NCBI GenBank assembly: GCA_016930075.1
Contig: JAFGHS010000118.1
Coordinates: forward strand, 1 to 64,000
DNA: 64,000 bases
Reading direction: 5' to 3'
Origin: Deltaproteobacteria bacterium
Lineage (GTDB): Bacteria > Desulfobacterota > Syntrophia > Syntrophales > JAFGHS01
Part shown: positions 38,501 to 46,141 of the stretch, in pieces
How positions within the stretch are numbered: position 1 is the stretch's first letter
Layout of the letters: each line of letters starts with the position of its first letter
The notes under the pieces: model-generated
What the model saw: only the letters and a program-made list of their open reading frames with translations
Database searches by the model: none
Told to the model about the DNA's origin: nothing
Program-made: the position numbers and the translations under genes

Positions 38501-38771
38501 GCATTACACGGAGCCGCAAGGCGACACCAGGGGGCGCGTCTGGATCAACACCTCGCAGTATTTTGAAGGCGTTCCCAAGAGTGTGTGGGAGTTTCACGTC
38601 GGCGGCTATCAGGTGTGCGCCAAGTGGCTCAAAGACCGCAAAGGCCGCAAGCTCACCTATGATGATCTGACCCACTACCAGCATGTCGTTGCGGCGCTTG
38701 ACCAAACCATTGGCCTTATGGCGCGCATTGACGATACGATCAAAGACTGCGGCGGCTGGCCGATTGCCTAA
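35550..38771 (+). CDS. Single-polypeptide restriction-modification enzyme (type IIG/ISP-like N6-adenine methylase with N-terminal nuclease)
   Basis: 1073 aa (GTG start); PD-(D/E)XK-like 'GAPDFIVARGHSPLGYVECKD', SAM motif 'LLDPATGTGTFLYGI', catalytic 'VVLGNPPYSYES', C-terminal specificity region. Confidence 0.88.
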   Translation: MNAILDYLKKIEKACAAGNATEHTHRPALKDLIESLGAGVAATNEPRREKCGAPDFIVARGHSPLGYVECKDVGKSLAEVERTDQLKRYRESLGNLILTDYLEFRWYVSGQYRLTVQLATMADNKIKLRKDAMPHLQELFTAFLTTGAPAVNSPKELAVRMAALAKLIKDIIQKAFDEEDFNDDEPDPLHDQFDGFRKVLIHDLQPGQFADMYAQTICYGLFAARCNTPAAEPFTRQNAGYALPRTNPFLRKMFDHIAGVNLDERIVWAVDDLAELLHHTDMEAILKDFGKHTRQEDPVVHFYETFLAAYDPRMREARGVYYTPEPVVSYIVRSIDHILKTDFKLRDGLADATKIKVVQPTGKKKVDVHKVQLLDPATGTGTFLYGIIDHVHNTFKDDKGMWSSYVSQHLLPRLFGFELLMAPYAVAHMKLGLQLKESGYDFQSAERLRIYLTNTLEEAHAMTGLPLFTQWIAEEANAASDIKKDAPVMVVLGNPPYSYESENNGEWISSLIRDYYQVDGAPLGERNPKGLQDDYVKFIRFAQWRIEQTGYGILAFISNNGYLDNPTFRGMRQSLMQTFDDIYILDLHGNSKKREKSPDGSEDKNVFDIMQGVAIGIFVKRTNRSEALANVNQADLWGKREVYFRDSQNNMLTGGKYHWLWENELSSTIWNRIKPKSPSYLFTNTNDHLYGEYQNSFAIKDIMNVNSGGMNTARDGFVIDLDRSVIINRIKTIKDKTLSSKEICESLGLKSTPWWNAVDAVESIKQLGDIDHQIITCLYKPFDFRTLFYNPSFIDRPRTEVNNHILRGSLSIITSRQTKENFGVLVSNLLCGQHKIVTVYDRSYFFPLYLYPTDPPKDTLFDKNIITDTPEGRRPNISLNFIEDFTAKLSMQFIQDGKGDRTNTFGPEDIFSYMYAVLHSPTYRSRYAEFLKMDFPRVPLTSNPELFRTLCSLGDELVALHLMEKHGLKITGYPIAGDSTVENVHYTEPQGDTRGRVWINTSQYFEGVPKSVWEFHVGGYQVCAKWLKDRKGRKLTYDDLTHYQHVVAALDQTIGLMARIDDTIKDCGGWPIA

Positions 38772-38797
38772 ACTGCGCGCTTTCACATTTGACATTT

Positions 38798-38914
38798 ATG
38801 GAGGTGGATTGGCCGACACCACCCCCCGCTTCCTGCTTAGCGAAAGTATTCTGGTTTGCTGCGTCAATGATGGTGATAGTTGCCGCCCTGATCCTGATTT
38901 ATTTTTGGTTTTAG
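38798..38914 (+). CDS. Putative 38-aa single-TM small protein
   Basis: MEVDWPTPPPASCLAKVFWFAASMMVIVAALILIYFWF*; below the ORF-track length cutoff; clear TM segment. No strong RBS. Confidence 0.4.
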   Translation: MEVDWPTPPPASCLAKVFWFAASMMVIVAALILIYFWF

Positions 38915-38939
38915 TATTGATCGCGATAGAGGGAATCAT

Positions 38940-40241
38940 ATGAAAATTATCCGCTACGTTTTTTTCATCCTACTGTCACTGCTGGCCTGTCCAATTTCGT
39001 ATTTAACCGCCGAGCAAGATCCGGTTTCAGTGAATCCGCTTTTTGAAATGCGCTTTGGCCAGGATCAGACAAAAGCCTTGCGGGTCAATGACGCCATATT
39101 TCAAGCGACAGGCTTCGGCAATACATTTCTGGTTGCGACATCTGAAGGCAACGTGATCATTGACACGTCAATGCCGTTTAATGCCGCACGGCACAAAAGA
39201 CTGCTGACGGCTGAAAACAGCGGGCCGATCAAATACATCATCCTGACGCATGGGCATGGCGACCACATCGGCGGCATTCCCCACTGGAAACAGCCGGGCA
39301 CACAGATCATCGCGCAGAAGAACTTCATAGCATTCCAGCATTACCTGGCGCGATTGAAGGGGTTTTTTGCCCTGCGCAACGCCGCACAATTCTCATTGCC
39401 CATACCAAAGTCAAGGGAGTGGCCGGGTAATTACGGCGCTGTCATTGAACCGACCATTTTCTTTGAGGACAAATACGAATTCGAGCTGGGCGGCGTCAAG
39501 TTCATTGTCATGAGCACGCCGGGCGAAACGTACGACCACGCAACCGTCTGGATTCCGAAATACAAGGCTGCGTTTATCGGCGACAATTACTATGAATCAT
39601 TTCCGAACATTTACACGCTGAGGGGAACGCAGCCGCGCTGGGCCCTCGATTACATCAATTCTCTGAATAAGGTTCTGGACCTTAAACCGGAGATTGTCCT
39701 GCCGAGTCACGGCATGCCGATCATCGGCCAGGCGGAGATTGTCAGGAAACTAACCCGCTACCGCAATGCCGTTCAGTATGTTCATGACGAAACCGTCAAA
39801 GGCATGAATGCGGGCAAAGATGTCTGGACCTTGATGAATGAGATCAAGCTGCCCGCTGAGTTGGACGTCGGCGAAGGCTACGGCAAACTGAGCTGGTCGA
39901 TTCGCGGCATTTACGAAGGCTATGTCGGCTGGTTCGATTTAAACCCGGCAACGATGTATGAAAAGCCCCCTTCGTCGGTGTACCCGGCCATCGTAAAGCT
40001 GACAGGCGGCGCCGATAAAGTAGCCGGGGTGGCTATGGAGAAGTTTCAGGCAGGCCTCATGATCGAGGCCCTGCATCTTTGCGACATGGCTCTTTCCGCC
40101 GATGCAACCCATGAAATTGCGCTCCAGACAAAACTGAAAGCCCTTGAAGAGCTGCGCGAACGTTGTCGAAACAGCAATGAGCGCGGCTGGCTGGACTTCA
40201 GCATTAAACAAACCAAAGACAAGCTTGTTGGGAAGAAGTGA
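38940..40241 (+). CDS. Exported metallo-beta-lactamase-fold hydrolase, alkylsulfatase-like
   Basis: Signal peptide; 'ILTHGHGDHIGGIPHWK', 'STPGETYDHATVWIP', 'AAFIGDNYYESFPNIYTLRG', C-terminal dimerisation-like region. Confidence 0.85.
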   Translation: MKIIRYVFFILLSLLACPISYLTAEQDPVSVNPLFEMRFGQDQTKALRVNDAIFQATGFGNTFLVATSEGNVIIDTSMPFNAARHKRLLTAENSGPIKYIILTHGHGDHIGGIPHWKQPGTQIIAQKNFIAFQHYLARLKGFFALRNAAQFSLPIPKSREWPGNYGAVIEPTIFFEDKYEFELGGVKFIVMSTPGETYDHATVWIPKYKAAFIGDNYYESFPNIYTLRGTQPRWALDYINSLNKVLDLKPEIVLPSHGMPIIGQAEIVRKLTRYRNAVQYVHDETVKGMNAGKDVWTLMNEIKLPAELDVGEGYGKLSWSIRGIYEGYVGWFDLNPATMYEKPPSSVYPAIVKLTGGADKVAGVAMEKFQAGLMIEALHLCDMALSADATHEIALQTKLKALEELRERCRNSNERGWLDFSIKQTKDKLVGKK

Positions 40242-40322
40242 TGGAATAAAAGGTGCTTACGCTGTGTACAGGGTGTAAGGGGAAGAACATCCAAAAAAAT
40301 ACTTACTTTGGAGGGAAATGTT

Positions 40323-40862
40323 ATGAATTTTTTACTTGCCGCTTTGAGTTCAATCATGATGACCGCCCCGGAAGGATCAGAACCGGCCACGTCACAAACG
40401 AAACCTTCTGAATCCGCCACATTTCAGACGATTGTGAGGCCGTCTCGCGCGGCCCTCGTTCCGACACCGGCAGAGCTTCTGCCGGTGCGTATCGCTGCTA
40501 CCTGTTTATACACGACCCACCTCGAAGCACAGCGGGAATGGTATGAGAAGATGCTCGGTTTTAAGGTATCGCGGGCGATGGAACGGGATGGCAGGATCTT
40601 CGAATACATCATGGAGACGCCGGGCGGCAGCACCATTTTGACATTGGCTGAGGGCATACGACCGCCCGGCTACAACTCATACACCCGTCTCGTCCTCGAA
40701 GTGCCGAACGCCCGCGCCCTGGCGGAACATATCCACAGCCAGCGTTCGTCTATGCTGATTGCCGCGAAAAACATCGTTTACATGGTCATCGACCCCGAAG
40801 GCAACCAGATTGAAATATTCAACAGCAAATTGCCGGAAAGACCGGCCTCCAAAAAAGGCTGA
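40323..40862 (+). CDS. VOC/glyoxalase-family protein with atypical N-terminus (paralog 1)
   Basis: 'YTTHLEAQREWYEKMLGFKV...VYMVIDPEGNQIEIFNSKLPERP'; RBS GGAGG; paralogous to 43820-44359. Confidence 0.82.
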   Translation: MNFLLAALSSIMMTAPEGSEPATSQTKPSESATFQTIVRPSRAALVPTPAELLPVRIAATCLYTTHLEAQREWYEKMLGFKVSRAMERDGRIFEYIMETPGGSTILTLAEGIRPPGYNSYTRLVLEVPNARALAEHIHSQRSSMLIAAKNIVYMVIDPEGNQIEIFNSKLPERPASKKG

Positions 40863-40885
40863 CCCACCAAGCATCCAGACTTTAT

Positions 40886-40914
40886 GCCGACGGCAGCGTC
40901 CTGCATGCGTCGGC
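40886..40914 (+). terminator. Terminator-like hairpin GCCGACG...CGTCGGC
   Basis: 7-bp outer stem with inner GCA/TGC pairing just downstream of VOC gene, followed by TTAAAGTTATT. Confidence 0.5.
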
Positions 40915-41060
40915 TTAAAGTTATTCTGATCCGAAAGCAACGATTTCCTCTAATCCCTTGATTATTAACTTGCTTTTTTCTTATCATATCATTAGAAGCT
41001 CTTTTCAGTTGTTCGCAGAAGCCTAAAATATCTTCATCAGGGGGATAACCAAAGAACCAT

Positions 41061-43793
41061 ATGGGCGAAAAACCAACGTATGAAGACCTGGAGAAAAAGG
41101 TTCAGGATCTGGAGCGAAAGCTTTCCGCATTTCATAAGACGGACGTCGACTTTCTCAAAGGCGAATCGAGGTATCGCAATATCCTGGAGACCATAGAGGA
41201 AGGATATTATGAAGCCGACCTTGCCGGAAGCTTTTATTTTTTCAACGATTCCCTGTGCCGGATTTTCGGACGCTCCCCTGATGAAATGATGGGCTTGAAT
41301 AACCGGGCATACACCACGCCTGAAACGGCCAAAAGGGTTTTTTCAATCTTCAATGAAATCTACAGAACCGGTGTCGGCGCCACAATCATCGATTACGAGG
41401 TGCTCAGGCAAGACGGAACAGTAATCATCATAGAGGTCTCCGCCTCTTTGATGAAGAACTCATCCGGCAAACCCATCGGATTTCGGGGGATTGTACGAGA
41501 CAGAACGGAACAAAAAAAGGCCGAAGAAGCCATGTTGTCCAGCGAAGCAAGGTATCGGCAGATCCTCGAAACCATTGAGGAAGCCTATTGGGAAAGCGAT
41601 TTTATCGGAAAATTGACTTTTTTTAATGACGCTCTTCTAAAAATTACCGGTTCCACCCGTGATACGCTGTTGAACCTTGATCCCCGGAATATTGAATCTC
41701 CCAGAGAAGCCAAACGGATGAGTGGAATTTTTGCCAAAGTATATCAGACAGGCATCCCCATCGAAGTGCCCGACTACGAGGTCATCAGACAGGATGGTTC
41801 CCGGATGATTCTTGAGATGTCCGTCTGCCTCCTCAAAAACGCGGCAGCAGAGCCTGTCGGATTCTATGGCATATCGCGGGACAGGACAAATCAGAGACTG
41901 GCCGAGAGGGCGCTCCGGGAAAGCGAGGCAAAATATCGACACATTCTGGAAAGCATCGAAGAGGGCTATTTTGAATTAGACCTGAAAGGCAACCGGACTT
42001 ATTCCAATAACGCCTTGTGCAAATTATACGGATACACCCCCGAGGAAATGGTGGGGATGAATTACCGGGATTATTCCGATCCGGAAACGGCAAAAATTCT
42101 TTTTGAAAAGTATAATGAGGTATACAAAACCGGTATCCCCTCCACCATATTGGACCACGAATTGAAGAGAAAGGACGGATCCTTATTGCTCGTTGAAAGT
42201 TCTGTCTATTTGATGAAAGACGAGTCGGGAAAACCCATTGGATTTCACGGCATGGTTCGTGACCGGACGCAGCAGATCATGGCGGAAAGGGCCCTCCAGC
42301 AGAGCGAAGAGAAATATCGCCTGCTCGTGGAAAATGCCCACGACTGCATCTATGTCGTAAATGACGGCGTTATAACTTTTTCAAATTGCCGGACGGAGGA
42401 ATTTACCGGCTATTCGACGGATGAATTGTCGAGTATGCCGTTTGCCAGCCTGATCCATCCCAGGGATCGGAAGGAAATCGTCGAACGGCAGCAAAAGAAG
42501 AAGAAAAGCGGAAAACAGCGCGATACTTATTCTTTCAGATTACTGAACAGGAATGACGAAACCCTTTGGGTTGAACTGACAACCATTGATATTGTCTGGG
42601 AAGGAAAACCGGCCACCCTGAACTTTCTCAAGGACATCACCCCCCAGAAAAAAGCAGAGACCCAGCTCATTCAGGCCCAAAAAATGGAGGCCATGGGAAC
42701 ACTGGCAGGCGGCATTGCCCATGATTTTAATAACCTTCTTATGACCATTCAGGGCAATGCGTCTTTATTGTTGCTCGATATCGGCGCCGATCACTCCCAT
42801 TACGGAAGACTTAAAAACATCGAACATCAGGTTCAGCGCGGGGCGGAACTGACCAAGCAGTTGCTCGGCACGGCGAGAGGCGGAAAGTATGAAGTCAATC
42901 CCACCAATGTAAATCAACTGATCGAAGACGGCCTGGAATTGTTCGGAAGGACCAACAAGGATATCCTTATTCATAAGATTTTTCAGGAAGGGATATGGAC
43001 GGTCGAGGTGGATCAGAGTCAAATCGAACAGGTTCTCCTTAATATTTATGTCAATGCAGGTCATGCCATGCCGGGCGGCGGAGATTTGTATGTGGAGACC
43101 AAAAATGTCCGCCTCGATGAGAATTATGTCGAACCTTATGGAATCGCCGCCGGCGAGTTCGTCAAGATATCCGTTACCGACACGGGAACAGGCATGGATG
43201 AGGCCACCCAGAAGCGGGCGTTCGACCCCTTTTTCACCACCAAGGAAATGGGCCGTGGCACGGGCCTGGGCCTTGCCTCGGCATACGGAATCATTAAAAA
43301 CCATAACGGTATCATCAACATATACAGTGAAAAGGGTGAAGGAACCATCTTAAATATTTACCTTCCCGTATCGGGGAGCACCGTAAAGAAAGAGGCTGCT
43401 TTCAGCGTCCGTCCTCTCAGCGGCACGGAAACGATTCTGTTTGCGGATGATCAGGTGGAAATCGTGGAAATCGGACGCGCACTTCTGGAGAGCCTGGGCT
43501 ACCGCGTGATCACAGCCGCAAGCGGAAAAGACGCCCTTGATATATACCGCCGTGACCGGGACAGGATTGATCTCGTCATTCTCGATATGATCATGCCGGA
43601 AATGGGCGGCGGAGAGACTTTCGACCGGTTGAAACAAATCCATCCTCATGTGAAAGTGCTTCTTTCCAGCGGTTACAGCATCAACGGACAGGCCAAAACC
43701 ATCATGGATCGCGGCTGCAAAGGGTTTATACAAAAACCTTTCAATCTTGCCGATCTTTCCAAGAAGGTGCGGCAGGTTCTTGATGAGAAATAA
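41061..43793 (+). CDS. Multi-PAS hybrid sensor histidine kinase with C-terminal receiver
   Basis: Three similar PAS repeats ('YRNILETIEEGYYEADL', 'YRQILETIEEAYWESDF', 'YRHILESIEEGYFELDL') plus one divergent PAS, 'LAGGIAHDFNNLLMTIQGNASLL', 'GTGLGLASAYGIIKNHNG', receiver 'LFADDQVEIV..LVILDMIMPEMGG'. Confidence 0.95.
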   Translation: MGEKPTYEDLEKKVQDLERKLSAFHKTDVDFLKGESRYRNILETIEEGYYEADLAGSFYFFNDSLCRIFGRSPDEMMGLNNRAYTTPETAKRVFSIFNEIYRTGVGATIIDYEVLRQDGTVIIIEVSASLMKNSSGKPIGFRGIVRDRTEQKKAEEAMLSSEARYRQILETIEEAYWESDFIGKLTFFNDALLKITGSTRDTLLNLDPRNIESPREAKRMSGIFAKVYQTGIPIEVPDYEVIRQDGSRMILEMSVCLLKNAAAEPVGFYGISRDRTNQRLAERALRESEAKYRHILESIEEGYFELDLKGNRTYSNNALCKLYGYTPEEMVGMNYRDYSDPETAKILFEKYNEVYKTGIPSTILDHELKRKDGSLLLVESSVYLMKDESGKPIGFHGMVRDRTQQIMAERALQQSEEKYRLLVENAHDCIYVVNDGVITFSNCRTEEFTGYSTDELSSMPFASLIHPRDRKEIVERQQKKKKSGKQRDTYSFRLLNRNDETLWVELTTIDIVWEGKPATLNFLKDITPQKKAETQLIQAQKMEAMGTLAGGIAHDFNNLLMTIQGNASLLLLDIGADHSHYGRLKNIEHQVQRGAELTKQLLGTARGGKYEVNPTNVNQLIEDGLELFGRTNKDILIHKIFQEGIWTVEVDQSQIEQVLLNIYVNAGHAMPGGGDLYVETKNVRLDENYVEPYGIAAGEFVKISVTDTGTGMDEATQKRAFDPFFTTKEMGRGTGLGLASAYGIIKNHNGIINIYSEKGEGTILNIYLPVSGSTVKKEAAFSVRPLSGTETILFADDQVEIVEIGRALLESLGYRVITAASGKDALDIYRRDRDRIDLVILDMIMPEMGGGETFDRLKQIHPHVKVLLSSGYSINGQAKTIMDRGCKGFIQKPFNLADLSKKVRQVLDEK

Positions 43794-43819
43794 TCAATTC
43801 CCTTGTGAGGAGGAAAAAC

Positions 43820-44359
43820 ATGATGGATATTTCTTTAGCTGCACTGGGACTGGCATTGATCGCCGCTCCGGAGGGAACGAGCCCGGCCATGCCTGTGGTC
43901 ATACCGGCCACGGAGACATCGCCGTCTAAAACCGTCATGCCGACTCGGGACTGGGTGGCGCCGCCCCCCGAACTGCTGCCGGTGCGCCTCGCCGGCATGG
44001 CTCTTTACGTCAATAATCTCGAAGCCCAGCGGAAATGGTACGAGACCATGTTCGGCATGAAGGTTCACAGAATCTACGAACGGGACGGCGTGATTTTTGA
44101 GTACGTCATGGTAACGCCGGGCGGCAATACGGCCGCCCTTCCGCTCATGACCAGCATGCGCCCTCCAGGCTATAACGCCTTCAGCCGCATCGTCATCGAA
44201 GTGCCGAACGCCCGTGCGCTGGCCGAACACATTCACAGCCAGGGCTCGTCTATGAGCGTCGTGGCAAAGAACATCGTCTATATGGTCATGGACCCCGAGG
44301 GCAATCAGATTGAAATTTTCAACAGTAAAATACCCGAAAGACCGGCGAAACAGGGCTGA
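43820..44359 (+). CDS. VOC/glyoxalase-family protein with atypical N-terminus (paralog 2)
   Basis: 'VNNLEAQRKWYETMFGMKVHRIYERDGVIFEYVMVTPGG...VYMVMDPEGNQIEIFNSKIPERP'; RBS GAGGAGG. Confidence 0.82.
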   Translation: MMDISLAALGLALIAAPEGTSPAMPVVIPATETSPSKTVMPTRDWVAPPPELLPVRLAGMALYVNNLEAQRKWYETMFGMKVHRIYERDGVIFEYVMVTPGGNTAALPLMTSMRPPGYNAFSRIVIEVPNARALAEHIHSQGSSMSVVAKNIVYMVMDPEGNQIEIFNSKIPERPAKQG

Positions 44360-44426
44360 CGTCCATGCCTGGGCAAACACAGCCAAATAAGGAAACCCCT
44401 CCCGTGCCCTCTGTATAAGTGGAGGC

Positions 44427-44557
44427 CTTTGCACAACTCCTCGTTTCGTCATACCGGCGGAAGCCGGTATCCAGAAGCTATTGAAATTACTGGATTCCGT
44501 GTCGCGCTTTGCTTGCACGGAATGACAAAATTGTTGGTTTTACATAGTTGTGCAAAG
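44427..44557. repeat. MITE-like 131-bp element with perfect 12-bp TIRs CTTTGCACAACT/AGTTGTGCAAAG
   Basis: TIRs read directly; internal core GTCATACCGGCGGAAGCCGGTATCCAG...CTGGATTCCG...GGAATGAC. Confidence 0.75.
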
Positions 44558-44679
44558 ATCTCAATTGGAACGGGAGAAGCTGTTCACATAAAAGCAGGGT
44601 CATAAACGGGAAAAATACAAAACGCCGTTCAATAACGCATCCATCGGGAAGCAAAAAGCTCTGAGGGCTGCCTTTTAAT

Positions 44680-46125
44680 TCAATCGGGCAGTGTTATTAA
44701 AACAGGCCTGGTCGTTTTGTCCTCGGACTCATCAAGATTCCCGCAGTCGCCCAGGATCAGGACGACATTGTTTTTTTTGTCCAGATATTTTGCCGCCATC
44801 CTGTTTATGTCGATAATATTCACACTGGATATTTTATTGCAGTAGCTGACGAGGAAATCAGCGGGCAACCTGTCATATTCATTGTTGATTTGCTGCCAGA
44901 GGATCGAGTCGGGCGTCGTAAAAGAAAAGATGAAGCCGTTGTTGATGGATCGTTTAGCCCAGGCAAGCTCTTCTTCCGTAACGGCGCCGCGGCGAACCTC
45001 ATCCAGAACCGTATGGATAAGTCCCATCGTTTTCATGGTCGAGACCGTTTTGGTAAATGCGTAAGCGCCCAGAACACCAAAGTCGGGTCTGGCGCGGTAA
45101 TAACTGCCGGCGCTGTATGCCAGCCCCCGGCTGCTGCGGACGGCGCCGACAATCTTGGACGCAAAGCCGCCGCTGCCGGTGACAAAATCGAGCAGCGTCG
45201 ATGCGAAATAATCCGTCGAATCATTTTTCCCCGGTGCGAACTGACCTGTAATAATGATGGACTGGGGCATGTCTTTGTGGAGGCAGTAAACACCGGGGGC
45301 TGTTTTTAGATGAGGCATGGGCACCGGTTCAATTTTTTCGCCTTTCTGCCAGGCTCCGAAAGATAATCGGAATTTTTCGATCAGCTGTACCCTGGAAACA
45401 TCTCCCGACACGGCAAAAATGATATTATCGGGCCGGAAAAAACGGCTGTGAAAGCTGATTAAATCCTCTCTTACAATATTGGCAATGGATGTCTGCGTGG
45501 AAAAGCGGCCCCACGGATCGCCCTGATAGATCAAGCGATTAAACTCGCGAAAAGCAAGTCTCTGCGGATTATCTTTGAGTCTGCGCAAATCTTCTTTTTT
45601 CAATTCCACGGCAAGATCATACTTTTGGGGTTCAAAAGCCGGTTGCATAAGAATTTGTGAAAGGATTTCGAGTCCTTCGCCAAAATCATTTTTGGCAATG
45701 GAAAAATTTATCTGACATGAATCACGGGACATGGAAATCGCCGCATGAGCGGCCAGAAAATCCAGAAAGCCGTCCACTTCGTCGCTTTTAGCGCTCTTTG
45801 TCCCGCCGGTTCTCATGACCGCTGCGGTCAATTCCGCCACCCCTTCCTTGCCCACGGGATCATAAATGGTTCCCGTTTTCACCAAAGCCCGGATATTGAT
45901 CAGGGGCAGTTCATGATCCTCTAAAAAATAGATGACCAGTCCGTTATCCAGGACCAGCCGCTGAGGCTCAACAAGGTCGAATGTAAGCGGCGGGAAATAG
46001 ATCTTGTCGGGGGGAAGAGACCGGAAATCCACCGCCGAGGCCGGCCAGGGGAAAAAGGCTGCCATCATCAAAAAAAACCAGGATAAAAATGTGCCTATGG
46101 CCTGTTGAATTTTTGCTTTTTCCAT
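44680..46125 (-). CDS. M16-family peptidase-like protein, probable non-catalytic subunit
   Basis: 'QRLVLDNGLVIYFLEDHELPLINIRALVKTGTIYDPVGKEGVAELTAAVMRTGGT' lacks HXXEH; paired with catalytic M16. Confidence 0.88.
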   Translation of the reverse strand: MEKAKIQQAIGTFLSWFFLMMAAFFPWPASAVDFRSLPPDKIYFPPLTFDLVEPQRLVLDNGLVIYFLEDHELPLINIRALVKTGTIYDPVGKEGVAELTAAVMRTGGTKSAKSDEVDGFLDFLAAHAAISMSRDSCQINFSIAKNDFGEGLEILSQILMQPAFEPQKYDLAVELKKEDLRRLKDNPQRLAFREFNRLIYQGDPWGRFSTQTSIANIVREDLISFHSRFFRPDNIIFAVSGDVSRVQLIEKFRLSFGAWQKGEKIEPVPMPHLKTAPGVYCLHKDMPQSIIITGQFAPGKNDSTDYFASTLLDFVTGSGGFASKIVGAVRSSRGLAYSAGSYYRARPDFGVLGAYAFTKTVSTMKTMGLIHTVLDEVRRGAVTEEELAWAKRSINNGFIFSFTTPDSILWQQINNEYDRLPADFLVSYCNKISSVNIIDINRMAAKYLDKKNNVVLILGDCGNLDESEDKTTRPVLITLPD

Positions 46126-46141
46126 GGTACCAGCGCCTTTT

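Noticed and set aside
35550-38771. A multi-gene defence island around the RM enzyme
   Set aside because: Neighbours are hemW-like, an MBL hydrolase and VOC/kinase genes; no other recognisable defence gene, so only a solitary RM system is supported.
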